From positions 1,178,001 to 1,242,000 of the forward strand of contig NZ_JAAAPJ010000001.1 in assembly GCF_009909145.1 (NCBI RefSeq): a DNA stretch of 64,000 bases, in the 5' to 3' direction. Under the pieces are notes generated by a model. The model was not told the DNA's origin. It saw only the letters and a program-made list of their open reading frames with translations, and did not search any database. How positions within the stretch are numbered: the stretch's first letter is position 1; each line of letters opens with the position of its first letter. The position numbers were made by a program, and so were the translations under genes. Positions 24,670 to 32,333 of the stretch are shown in pieces. This stretch comes from Corallococcus silvisoli. GTDB taxonomy: Bacteria; Myxococcota; Myxococcia; Myxococcales; Myxococcaceae.

Positions 24670-25193
24670 GCAACACCGCCGACATCGTCGACGGAATCAC
24701 CCGCCTCGTCAGCGCGGTGGACGCGCTGCTCCAGACGGACACCGTGAAGGCGCTCACCGACCTGGTGCGCTCGCTCGGCATCGGTGGCTACGTGAAGACG
24801 GGGCTCCAGGCGATTGGCAAGGTGCTGGACCTGATCACCGGATGGCTCTCCCGGCTGGAGCAGGTGGCGGCCATCCCGCTCCTCCTGGAGAAGCTGGAGC
24901 CCGCCTTCGACGGGCTGCGGGCCATTGGCGAAACCTCCGGCGAGGAGATGCGGGAGATGGGCATGGATGCCCTGGCCCCGCTGGCGGGCGCGGCCCACTC
25001 CGCGTTGCTGGTGCTCGAGAAGGTCCGCGCCGGTGTCGCCACCGTCATTCAAGGCTACCTGCCCGCGGAGTCCCTGAAGGCGTTGCGCGAGTCGGTGGAG
25101 TCGGTCGCGGCCACGCTCGAGGAGCTTGAGACCGCCGTCGTCGTCGCGCCTCCGGCCAAGGCGAAGCTCCAGCTGGCGGGAGGCACGACATGA
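24666..25193 (+). CDS. Helical hypothetical protein in baseplate region
   Basis: The product has 175 residues. Its predicted helices are amphipathic and spaced regularly (TDTVKALTDLVRSLG, GYVKTGLQAIGKVLDLITGW, VAAIPLLLEKLEPAFDGLRA, ALLVLEKVRAGVATVIQGYL), with a Val/Ala/Pro tail. No Cys, signal peptide or known domain was seen. In style it resembles the 170-residue protein at 17933-18445, although no clear alignment can be made by eye. ATGA overlaps at both ends couple it to its neighbours. It might be a tube-lumen cargo, a short ruler or an assembly factor. Confidence 0.6.
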   Translation: MSNTADIVDGITRLVSAVDALLQTDTVKALTDLVRSLGIGGYVKTGLQAIGKVLDLITGWLSRLEQVAAIPLLLEKLEPAFDGLRAIGETSGEEMREMGMDALAPLAGAAHSALLVLEKVRAGVATVIQGYLPAESLKALRESVESVAATLEELETAVVVAPPAKAKLQLAGGTT

Positions 25194-25822
25194 GCGACCT
25201 GGTCACCATCATCCGCGCCATCGTCCGGGATGAGGTCGCCTCCCTGCGCCTGGGCGACCTGGGCGTGGTGACGAGCGCCTTTCCCCACGCGGACGGGGAT
25301 GCGCACAACCACGAGTGCAACGTGAAGCTGCGCGAGAGCGGGTTGGAGCTGCGCAAGGTGCCCATCGCCACGCCGCACATCGGCATGGTGAGCGCGCCGC
25401 ACACGGGCGAGGTGGTCGTCATCACCTATATCGGTGGGGATCCGAACCGCCCCATCATCACCGGCCGGCTCTACTCCGACTCCATCAACCCGCCCCTCCA
25501 CGAGGCGGATGAGTGGCGCGTCGTGGCGCCTCCGGGCGGCAAGACGTCCATCGCCATCGACCAGGAGCAGTCCATCATCCTCACCGCGGGCGAGACGGTG
25601 GTGACGGTGAAGCAGGACGACGTCATCACCATCAAGGGCAAGACGGACCTCAAGCTGGAGGTCGAGGGCAACGTCCAGCTCAAGTGCGCGGACTGCACCC
25701 TCGACGCGTCCGGGAAGATCGACCTGGGCAAGGGCGGCAGCGGCGTCATCACCGAGCAGAGCCACAAGTGCTACTTCACCGGCGCCCCGCTCAAGGGCTC
25801 CCAGGACGTGAAGGCCAAGTGA
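25190..25822 (+). CDS. Baseplate spike protein, gpV-like
   Basis: The product has 210 residues and is the membrane-piercing spike. The N-terminal OB-fold region has the gpV signature: LGVVTSAFPHADGDAHNHEC, then IGMVSAPHTGEVVVITYIGG and DPNRPIITGRLYSD, as in P2 gpV/Mu gp45. From residue about 110 the chain becomes repeated beta strands (QSIILTAGETVVTVKQDDVI, KTDLKLEVEGNVQLKCADCT), the triangular beta-helix needle. The C-terminus has paired Cys (KCADC) and a His-Cys (HKC), suggesting bound metal or a cap. It precedes the three-repeat protein and gp25, in the same order as other tail clusters. Confidence 0.85.
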   Translation: MSDLVTIIRAIVRDEVASLRLGDLGVVTSAFPHADGDAHNHECNVKLRESGLELRKVPIATPHIGMVSAPHTGEVVVITYIGGDPNRPIITGRLYSDSINPPLHEADEWRVVAPPGGKTSIAIDQEQSIILTAGETVVTVKQDDVITIKGKTDLKLEVEGNVQLKCADCTLDASGKIDLGKGGSGVITEQSHKCYFTGAPLKGSQDVKAK

Positions 25823-25824
25823 CC

Positions 25825-26475
25825 ATGCCCGCACCCACCGGCTCCGAGATAGGCAGCCTCGCCAAGGGCGCCATGCAGTCCGCGAGCCTCCGGGGCGAGA
25901 ACGCGCCGGACCTGGCCACCGCGCTGGGCGACGCCTGCGGACAGGCCTTCACCCTCTTCGTCGGCATGGCCATGGTGTCGCCCGGCATCCCCGCGGCGGC
26001 GCCTCCGCCCGCGGGCTCGGGCAGCACGGTGGGGCCGGGGATGATGCTGCCTCCACCCGCGGGAGGACCGGGCGCCTCGCAGATAGAGCCCATCGTCCAG
26101 GGGCTGCTGGCCTCCAACAAGATCAACGGTGAGAAGCAGGGCGCGCTGGCGAAGGCCATCGCCCAGTCCGTGGAGCAGGCCCTCACGCTCTTCACCTCCA
26201 TGGTGATGGTGGCGCCGGGCATGGCCATCGCGGGCTTCACCACCTCCTCGCCGGGCACCCTGATGGGCGCGGCGCCAGCCAAGGCCCTCCTTCAGCCCCT
26301 CGCGATGGGCTTCCTCCAGGCGGGCGGCATCCAAGGCGAGAACGCGCCGGACCTGGCGGGCGCCATCGCGGAGACGCTGTCCAACGCGATGACCCAGATG
26401 ATGTCGCGCCTCAAGGTGACCCCGGGCATCCCGTGCTCTCCTGGCGCGACGGCCGGCCCCGGGAGGTTGATGTAA
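25825..26475 (+). CDS. Hypothetical protein with three internal repeats, spike/wedge region
   Basis: The product has 216 residues. Three copies of a motif of about 47 residues occur at residues 10-56, 87-133 and 156-202. Each has a helix (LAKGAMQSA, VQGLLASNK, LAMGFLQAG), a turn GEN/GEK, a second helix (LGDACGQAFTLF, IAQSVEQALTLF, IAETLSNAMTQM), then a VAPG- or VTPG-type strand end. They are joined by Pro/Gly loops. Such internal triplication suits a pseudo-threefold part on a trimeric spike. It occupies the slot where many injection systems have a PAAR tip gene, but it has no PAAR sequence. It is unrecognised. It overlaps the gp25 start (TAATG). Confidence 0.65.
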   Translation: MPAPTGSEIGSLAKGAMQSASLRGENAPDLATALGDACGQAFTLFVGMAMVSPGIPAAAPPPAGSGSTVGPGMMLPPPAGGPGASQIEPIVQGLLASNKINGEKQGALAKAIAQSVEQALTLFTSMVMVAPGMAIAGFTTSSPGTLMGAAPAKALLQPLAMGFLQAGGIQGENAPDLAGAIAETLSNAMTQMMSRLKVTPGIPCSPGATAGPGRLM

Positions 26476-26885
26476 TGGCGGACGAGCTTCGGACCGACCT
26501 GCGCCTCGCGTTCAAGGAGTCCGGCGAGGTGGACCTGGACTGGTCCACCGACACCGGCGCCACGACGGTCAGCGGCAAGGACAACCTCATCCAGGCGCTG
26601 ACGCTGCGCCTCATCGTCTACCGGGGACACCTGGAGCAGCTGGGCCACACCCGCTACGGCAGCCGCGTCGCGGACCTCATTGGAGAACCGTTGGACCGGG
26701 CCAACCTGGACCTGCTGCGGCGCTATGTGCGTCAGGCGCTCAAGGAGGACCCGCGCGTGGACGAGGTGACGGCGTTGAGCGTCACCGCCCGGGCCGACCT
26801 GCCGGGCGCGGTGGACGTGAGGGCCAGCATCCGGGCCGTCACGGGAGACGCGGTGGAGCTGGGGCTGGCGCTCGACCTGGGTTGA
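26475..26885 (+). CDS. Baseplate wedge protein, gp25-like
   Basis: The product has 136 residues. The core TDTGATTVSGKDNLIQALTL, YRGHLEQLGHTRYGSRVADL and IGEPLDRANLDLLRRYVRQAL is the gp25/GPW signature shared by phage, T6SS (TssE) and eCIS wedges; the R-Y-G-S-R-V part is most conserved. gp25-like proteins nucleate sheath assembly on the baseplate. The ATG at 26475 overlaps the TAA of the preceding gene. The longer frame from 26433 is not needed. A 37-bp gap with a ribosome site leads to the next gene. Confidence 0.85.
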   Translation: MADELRTDLRLAFKESGEVDLDWSTDTGATTVSGKDNLIQALTLRLIVYRGHLEQLGHTRYGSRVADLIGEPLDRANLDLLRRYVRQALKEDPRVDEVTALSVTARADLPGAVDVRASIRAVTGDAVELGLALDLG

Positions 26886-26922
26886 GCGGGACGCGGCAAG
26901 GACACGACTTCGGGAGGACGCG

Positions 26923-27408
26923 ATGGAACTCAGGGAGAAGCAGGGCCTGGCGGGGGTGCTGACAATCGAGCTGCTGGACACCGGTGGCGCGCTGATGGAG
27001 CGGCGCCACGTGCCCAACCTCATCACCACCGCGGGAAAGCAGCTGCTCGCCAACCTCCTCATGGGCAAGGCGGATGCGCTGCCCACCCGCTGGGCCATCG
27101 CGGTGGGCACGGGCACCACGCAGCCGCAGAGCCTGGACACGGCGCTGGGCACCAAGGTGGACGAGGCGACCGACACGACGCCGAAGGTGGAGGTCGTCAG
27201 CCGGGGGGATGGCACCAGCCAGGTGCGCGCCACGGTGACGGCCATCCTGCCCGCGCTCACCCAGCCCGGCGTGCAGCCCCTCACCGAGGCCGGCATCCAG
27301 ATCACCCTGGGCGGCGCGACCCCGGTGTTGTTCAACCGCGTCCGCTTCGAGGAGGTCAACCGCGGTCCCAACATGGTCATGAAGATGACGTGGGAGATCT
27401 CCTTTTGA
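26923..27408 (+). CDS. Hypothetical baseplate-region protein
   Basis: The product has 161 residues, with GGGAGGA as ribosome site. It starts MELREKQGLAGVLTIELLDT. Strands and the phrase PNLITTAGKQLLANLLMG, followed by RWAIAVGTGT, resemble short phage tail proteins that carry a PNLVT..G...IA..L motif. It ends VNRGPNMVMKMTWEISF. Probably a small beta-sandwich structural part. The gpJ-like gene start overlaps its stop. No named family can be given. Confidence 0.65.
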   Translation: MELREKQGLAGVLTIELLDTGGALMERRHVPNLITTAGKQLLANLLMGKADALPTRWAIAVGTGTTQPQSLDTALGTKVDEATDTTPKVEVVSRGDGTSQVRATVTAILPALTQPGVQPLTEAGIQITLGGATPVLFNRVRFEEVNRGPNMVMKMTWEISF

Positions 27409-28967
27409 GCCTCCTCCCGCCCGAAGAGACCTCGTTCAGCGCCATCGTCGACCGGCTGCTGTCGAACCTGGGGCCGGGGAGCGACACGAACGCTGGCAGC
27501 ATGGCGCGCACCCTGGCGGAGGCCTATGCCCGGGAGATGGCGACCTTCTACGCCATGATGGATCTGGCCCACCGCTCCGGGTACCTGGACACCGCCGAGG
27601 GCGCCGCCCTGGACAACGTGGTGGCCGTGCTGGGCCTGGAGCGCGCTCGCGCCGGACGCCTGACCGGCGAAGTGGAGCTCAGCCGCGCCGCGCCCGCCCC
27701 GGATGACATCGGCATTCCCGCGGGCCGTCAGGTGACGGGCGTGACCGCGGACTCCAAGCCGCTGCCCCTCTTCGAGACGATGGAAGAGGCCACGCTGCGC
27801 CGCGGAGAGACGCGCGTCACCATCCGCGTGCAGGAGATCCGCGACGACTCGGATGCGTCCAAGCAGGCCCCGCCCGTCATCAACCCCCTCCGGCTGACGA
27901 TGATGCCCCGGCCCATCCTGGGCATCGAAGCCGTCACCAACCGCGCGCCGCTGCACCGGGGCAGCGAGGACGAGTCGGACGCGAGCCTCCGCGCCCGCGC
28001 GCGCACCGCCCTGCGCGATGGCGAGAAGGGCACAGTGGAGGCCATCGCCGCGGCCGTGCGCCAGCAAGGCGTGCAGCAGGTCACCGTGCGCGAGCCGGAG
28101 GATGCGCCCCCGGGCGTCATCGACGTGCTCGTCGGCGATGCCGACTTCGAGCTGAACACCGCGGGGGTGGCGCGCGTGGAGGCCGCCATCCGCGAGTCGA
28201 AGGCCGCCGGCATCCGCGTGCGGCTGCGCTACGCGCGCACCGTCTACTTCCAGGTGGACTTCCAGGTGGAGCCCGTCGACCCGGAGATGGACGAGGGGAC
28301 CTTCGACCGGCTCCGCCGGGAGCTCCAGCAGGCGCTGATGCGCTACACGCTGGAGCTGCCGGTGGGGGAGAGCGTGAACCGCCGCAAGCTGGAGGCCCTC
28401 CTCTTCGGCAACGCCGCCATCCGCCGCATCAGCGACCTGGCGGTGGAGACCTTCGTCTGGGGCTCGAGCCCCCAGAACCCCCTCCAGAAGCAGCTCGTTC
28501 GCGAGAGCAAGAGCCGCGTCTACGGGGCCAACCGCGACTGGAAGATGGATCCGTTGGAGGCGGCGCGGATCGACCTGGACCTGAAGCCGCCGCGCATCAC
28601 CCGGCTGCGTCCTCCCGTCTGGCGCCTGGATCTGGTCGTGGCGCTGCCAGGAAGCGAACCCCGCACGCCGGAGCAGGTTCGCGAGTCGCTGCGCGGCGCG
28701 GTGGAGGTCTACGCCGCCCGGCTCGGCGAGGATGTCCAGATGGGCCGTGAAGCGCGCGTCAGCCTGGACGACCTCCAGCAGACGCTGAAGACCCAGGCGC
28801 GGATCGACTCCCTGCTGGCCTGCAACGTCACCCTGGAGACGGGGCTCGCTGTCTCCCTCGTCGCGGCTCCTCCCGCGACCGGGCTGCGGGATCAGGTCAC
28901 CTTCGTCGTCCTGCGGTCCGATGTCCGCATGGTGCTCGGCGGCGCCGAGCTGGTGGGGGTCGGATGA
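27405..28967 (+). CDS. Baseplate J-like protein
   Basis: The product has 520 residues and would be a wedge component joining hub and fibres. It shows the gpJ-like pattern: GPGSDTNAGSMARTLAEAYA near the N-terminus, AALDNVVAVLGLERARAGRL, then ESDASLRARARTALRDGEKG and TVEAIAAAVRQQGVQQVTVR, typical of the Baseplate_J core. The likely start is TTG at 27405, which overlaps the previous stop (TTGA) with GGAG about 9 bases before. A GTG at 27390 is possible but has no ribosome site. The last 180 residues (after NPLQKQLV) are an extra domain not normally in P2 J (about 300 residues). Confidence 0.82.
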   Translation: MSLLPPEETSFSAIVDRLLSNLGPGSDTNAGSMARTLAEAYAREMATFYAMMDLAHRSGYLDTAEGAALDNVVAVLGLERARAGRLTGEVELSRAAPAPDDIGIPAGRQVTGVTADSKPLPLFETMEEATLRRGETRVTIRVQEIRDDSDASKQAPPVINPLRLTMMPRPILGIEAVTNRAPLHRGSEDESDASLRARARTALRDGEKGTVEAIAAAVRQQGVQQVTVREPEDAPPGVIDVLVGDADFELNTAGVARVEAAIRESKAAGIRVRLRYARTVYFQVDFQVEPVDPEMDEGTFDRLRRELQQALMRYTLELPVGESVNRRKLEALLFGNAAIRRISDLAVETFVWGSSPQNPLQKQLVRESKSRVYGANRDWKMDPLEAARIDLDLKPPRITRLRPPVWRLDLVVALPGSEPRTPEQVRESLRGAVEVYAARLGEDVQMGREARVSLDDLQQTLKTQARIDSLLACNVTLETGLAVSLVAAPPATGLRDQVTFVVLRSDVRMVLGGAELVGVG

Positions 28968-30358
28968 CGCCGGAGCAACGTGCGCGCCGCATGGTGGGCT
29001 ACCTCCCGCCGGTCCTCCAGACCGGCGCGAAGCTCAAGCTCTTCTTCTCCTCGCTCGCGATGGAGCTGGGGAAGATGGAGGAGGGTCTCACGCAGCTGAT
29101 GCGCTCGCGCTGGTACACGCTGGCGAAGGGCTTCGCGGATGAGGACTCCCTGGCGGACAAGGCGGCCTCCGAGCTGGGGATGCTGGCCGCGCTGTATGAC
29201 CTGCATCCGCGCAGGGGAGAGGCGGCGGACTACCTCCGCCAGCACCTCGCGGCGCTCGTTGAACTCCACCGCACGGGGCTGGGCTCGGCGACCGCGCTGC
29301 TCCGGCTGGTCTCCCTGGTCTACATGGCGCGTCAGCCTCCGGAGCTCTTCTGGGAGGGCGACACCGCCGTCGGGCTCTTCAGCGTGCCGCGCGCGGATGG
29401 CACCTTCCGGCCGCTGCGCATCGAGCTGGTGGACAGTCCGGCGACTCCGGCCATGGCGCGCTTCAGCGGCGTCGGCGCGAGCCAGCGGCTGCTCACCGTC
29501 AATGGCGGGCTGGAGACGGCCATCCCTGAAATCTCGTTGAAGGCCACCGCGAAGGAGATCGCCGTCCCCATCCTCCGCCACCACGAGTCAGGGCTCGACC
29601 TCATCTTCCTGGGCCGTGTGCCCAAGGGTGGCACCCTCACGCTGCGCAACCTGCGCGCGCCGTTGATCGACGGGCGCCCCGTCACCGAGTCCATCATCCT
29701 GGCCCACCCGACGCGCTTCTCGAGTCTGGACGATGGTGGCGTGATGGCCCGCTTCAATGCGCCGGAGTCGCGCTTCTCCGTGTTCGGAGAGGACCGCCGC
29801 ATCCCCGAGCTCGTGCCCGGTGAGAGCCATTGGAGCTACGACACGCTGGAGCGTAAGGATGTCCGCTCCTACCTCCTGGGCTGGACGGAAACGCGCCAGA
29901 AGGAAGCGGAGGAGAGGGCCCTCGTGAAGCGCGACACGCCGCTCGCGGAGCTGCGCTTCGACTGGACGGAGATCACCCCCGCCACCTGCGTGCTCCGCAT
30001 CCCCGCGGACCACATCCCCCCGCACCTCCAGGTCCCGGACCAGGAGGGGGAGGTCCCCGGCCTGCCGGGGCTGGTGCGCGAGCTGACGGCGGCGCTCAAC
30101 TATGGCCGCGCGGCGGGCGTGCGCACGCGCGTCGAGCTGACCCTGCCCATGCCCGCCGAAGTCCTCTCCATCGACGAGGGCCCGCTCCGGCAGGAGGTCT
30201 CCACGTCGTTCACCGACGCCCTGGAGACGAAGGATTCGCTCACCTCCTTTGGCTACACCATCGAACTGCACGAGCAGGTGCCGGAGCCCCAGGAGAAGCT
30301 GTCCTGGTCCGGCATCTTCGATGCGACCCGCTTTGACTCCTCGAGGTTCCAACCATGA
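28964..30358 (+). CDS. Baseplate/tail protein, gpI-like position
   Basis: The product has 464 residues. The N-terminal 120 residues (MVGYLPPVLQTGAKLKLFFS, YTLAKGFADEDSLADKAASE, LHPRRGEAADYLRQHLAALV) match the style of phage tail protein I, which pairs with J. The remainder (130-460) is strand-rich (GTFRPLRIELVDSP, VPKGGTLTLRNLR), much longer than P2 gpI (about 175), and may be a receptor or wedge extension. It overlaps J by ATGA and the fibre gene by ATGA, keeping the J-I-fibre order. Family assignment is moderate. Confidence 0.65.
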   Translation: MTPEQRARRMVGYLPPVLQTGAKLKLFFSSLAMELGKMEEGLTQLMRSRWYTLAKGFADEDSLADKAASELGMLAALYDLHPRRGEAADYLRQHLAALVELHRTGLGSATALLRLVSLVYMARQPPELFWEGDTAVGLFSVPRADGTFRPLRIELVDSPATPAMARFSGVGASQRLLTVNGGLETAIPEISLKATAKEIAVPILRHHESGLDLIFLGRVPKGGTLTLRNLRAPLIDGRPVTESIILAHPTRFSSLDDGGVMARFNAPESRFSVFGEDRRIPELVPGESHWSYDTLERKDVRSYLLGWTETRQKEAEERALVKRDTPLAELRFDWTEITPATCVLRIPADHIPPHLQVPDQEGEVPGLPGLVRELTAALNYGRAAGVRTRVELTLPMPAEVLSIDEGPLRQEVSTSFTDALETKDSLTSFGYTIELHEQVPEPQEKLSWSGIFDATRFDSSRFQP

Positions 30359-32100
30359 GTGACCCTTTCTACCCGGCGAAGTCTGGCGACCCCATCCTGG
30401 CCGACACCTGGAACAACATGCAGATCAAGGTGCGCGACGAGATCCGCTCGCACACGCACCGGGGCGCGGATGATGGGAAGCAGCTCGATGGGGACAGCAT
30501 CGTCCCCACCGCCTCGTTGAAGGTGAACCGGGTGGACGCCTCCGTCGCCCTGACGGTGAAGAGCATCGACGTCCTCACGCGGCTGACCGAGCTGGGCGCC
30601 CAGAAGCTGTCGCTCACGGGAGGCGCCATGACGGGCGCGCTCTCCGTGAACTCGAGCGTCGCCGTCGGCGCCTCCGCCCCTGGTACGAAGCGGCTGCTCG
30701 TCGTCCAGCCGGGGACTCCTGACAACAACGCGGGGTTGGAGGTCCGGGGCAACGGAGACCACTCCTGGGGCGTGAACCTGGTCTTGCGCACGGTGGCGGG
30801 CGTGGATGGCGCGTCCATGCTGTTGCGCAGCCGGAGCAAGAGCTGGCAGGTCCGAGGCGAGACGGGCGCCGCGGCGACGGGCTTCCAGATCACCGAGGAC
30901 GGCGGCGATGTCGAGTACGGCAGCGGAGCCGGCACGCCACGTCTGCACATCAAGTCCGGCGGCGCCGTGGGCATCGGCACCACGGATCCCCAGGGCATGC
31001 TGGACGTCCGGGTCCCGGGCGCCAACGGCTGGGACCGGCTCACGGTCACCACCACGGCGGATTGGGGCGACGGCACGCTCCAGTATGTGACCATTGGCGC
31101 GGGGGGCGCGTCCGGCATCATGATGAGCAACCCCCATGTCGTCTGGCACAAGGGGGCCCAGAGCGCCGCCATCCGCTATGGCCGCAGCGGGGGAGTCCAG
31201 GCTGGGGCCTTCTGGGACGTCGGCACACGTCCGAACAACGCCTTCTCCCTGGCGCTCAACGGCGGCAACCACGCGCTCTGGCTGACGCAAGAGGGCAACA
31301 TCGGCATCGGCACGACGGCGCCTGCCGTCCGGTTGGACGTCCAGGGCGGCGGCCTGCGCGTCAACGGCGGGGCGATCACCCCGTCCGTGGGCAACTCGCC
31401 CTCCGCCGGCATCATGTTCCCGACCGACCCGGGTGGCGGGAGCGGTGACGCGGCCTTCATCCGCTACTACGTCGTGGGCGGAGAGGCGTGCAAGCTGCTC
31501 ATCGGCATCGACAACGACGGTGACGACAGCCTCGGGTTCTGGCAGACCGGCGGGGAGCGGATGACGGTGATGAACGGCAACGTCGGGATCGGCGTCATGA
31601 ACCCGCTGACGGCGCTGCACATCAACCAGCGGGCCTGGTCGCAAGGCATCCGCATCCAGGACTACACCGGCGGCGGGAGGTACTTCGGCATCCACTACGA
31701 CAACCCGGGGGTCATCTGCCTGTACCATCAGAACGGCTCCGGCCAGTACATGAAGGAAGACGGGCTGTGGAACCGGAACTCGGATGTCTCGCTGAAGGAG
31801 AACATCGTGGAGATGCAGGGGGTGCTGGAGCGCTTCGTCGCGCTCCGCCCGGTGACCTTCGACTGGAAGGTCGACGGTCTGCCCACCCTGGGCCTCGTGG
31901 CGCAAGAAGTGGAGCCCCTCTTCCCGGACATCGTCAGCGAGAGCGGGAAGCGCGGAGAGGATGGCAGGCCGCTCAAGGGACTCGCCTATGAAGCGTTGGG
32001 CGTGCTGGCGGTCGCGGCCATCAAGGAACTCAAGCAGCACTACGACGCACGCATTGAAGCCCTGGAGCGACAGCTCCAGCGCCAGGAGTCGAACCGATGA
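30355..32100 (+). CDS. Tail fibre with C-terminal S74 self-cleaving chaperone domain
   Basis: The product has 581 residues. The shaft (about 90-460) has repeated elements GAVGIGTTDPQGMLDV, GNIGIGTTAPAVRLDV and GNVGIGVMNPLTALHI, typical trimeric fibre modules. The C-terminus is an intramolecular chaperone of the endosialidase/S74 type: SDVSLKENI with Ser476 and Lys481 as the catalytic dyad, then PVTFDWK, LGLVAQEVEPLFPDIV and a coiled coil (AIKELKQHYDARIEALERQL). It trims itself after the fibre trimerises. This is the probable target-binding part of the particle, so its shaft decides which surface is attacked. Confidence 0.88.
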   Translation: MSDPFYPAKSGDPILADTWNNMQIKVRDEIRSHTHRGADDGKQLDGDSIVPTASLKVNRVDASVALTVKSIDVLTRLTELGAQKLSLTGGAMTGALSVNSSVAVGASAPGTKRLLVVQPGTPDNNAGLEVRGNGDHSWGVNLVLRTVAGVDGASMLLRSRSKSWQVRGETGAAATGFQITEDGGDVEYGSGAGTPRLHIKSGGAVGIGTTDPQGMLDVRVPGANGWDRLTVTTTADWGDGTLQYVTIGAGGASGIMMSNPHVVWHKGAQSAAIRYGRSGGVQAGAFWDVGTRPNNAFSLALNGGNHALWLTQEGNIGIGTTAPAVRLDVQGGGLRVNGGAITPSVGNSPSAGIMFPTDPGGGSGDAAFIRYYVVGGEACKLLIGIDNDGDDSLGFWQTGGERMTVMNGNVGIGVMNPLTALHINQRAWSQGIRIQDYTGGGRYFGIHYDNPGVICLYHQNGSGQYMKEDGLWNRNSDVSLKENIVEMQGVLERFVALRPVTFDWKVDGLPTLGLVAQEVEPLFPDIVSESGKRGEDGRPLKGLAYEALGVLAVAAIKELKQHYDARIEALERQLQRQESNR

Positions 32101-32306
32101 AGGACCAGATTGAAAAGCGCCTCGCGGGCCTCCGCGCCGAGCATGAAGAAGGTCAGAAGATGCTCGCGGACCTCGACGCGAAGCGGATGCAGCTCGTGCA
32201 GACCATGCTCCGCATCGAGGGCGCCATGCAGGTGCTCCGGGAGATGCTGCCGCCGGAAGAGGGCGCGTCGGCCACGGTCACGGACATCAAGGACGCCGCT
32301 CGCTGA
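32097..32306 (+). CDS. Small coiled-coil protein after the fibre gene
   Basis: The product has 69 residues starting at ATG 32097, which overlaps the fibre stop (ATGA). It is entirely a charged helix (IEKRLAGLRAEHEEGQKMLA, DLDAKRMQLVQTMLRIEGAM) with an acidic-polar tail. The heptad pattern and its place directly after the fibre suggest a fibre-assembly helper, or a coiled-coil adaptor that pairs with the fibre's own C-terminal coiled coil. No family is recognised. Confidence 0.65.
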   Translation: MKDQIEKRLAGLRAEHEEGQKMLADLDAKRMQLVQTMLRIEGAMQVLREMLPPEEGASATVTDIKDAAR

Positions 32307-32333
32307 GCCCCAGCGCCACGTCGGGACATCTCC

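Noticed and set aside
25825..26475. PAAR-like spike tip
   Set aside because: Gly/Pro phrases such as VTPGIP are suggestive, but there is no PAAR motif; listed only as unknown repeat protein.
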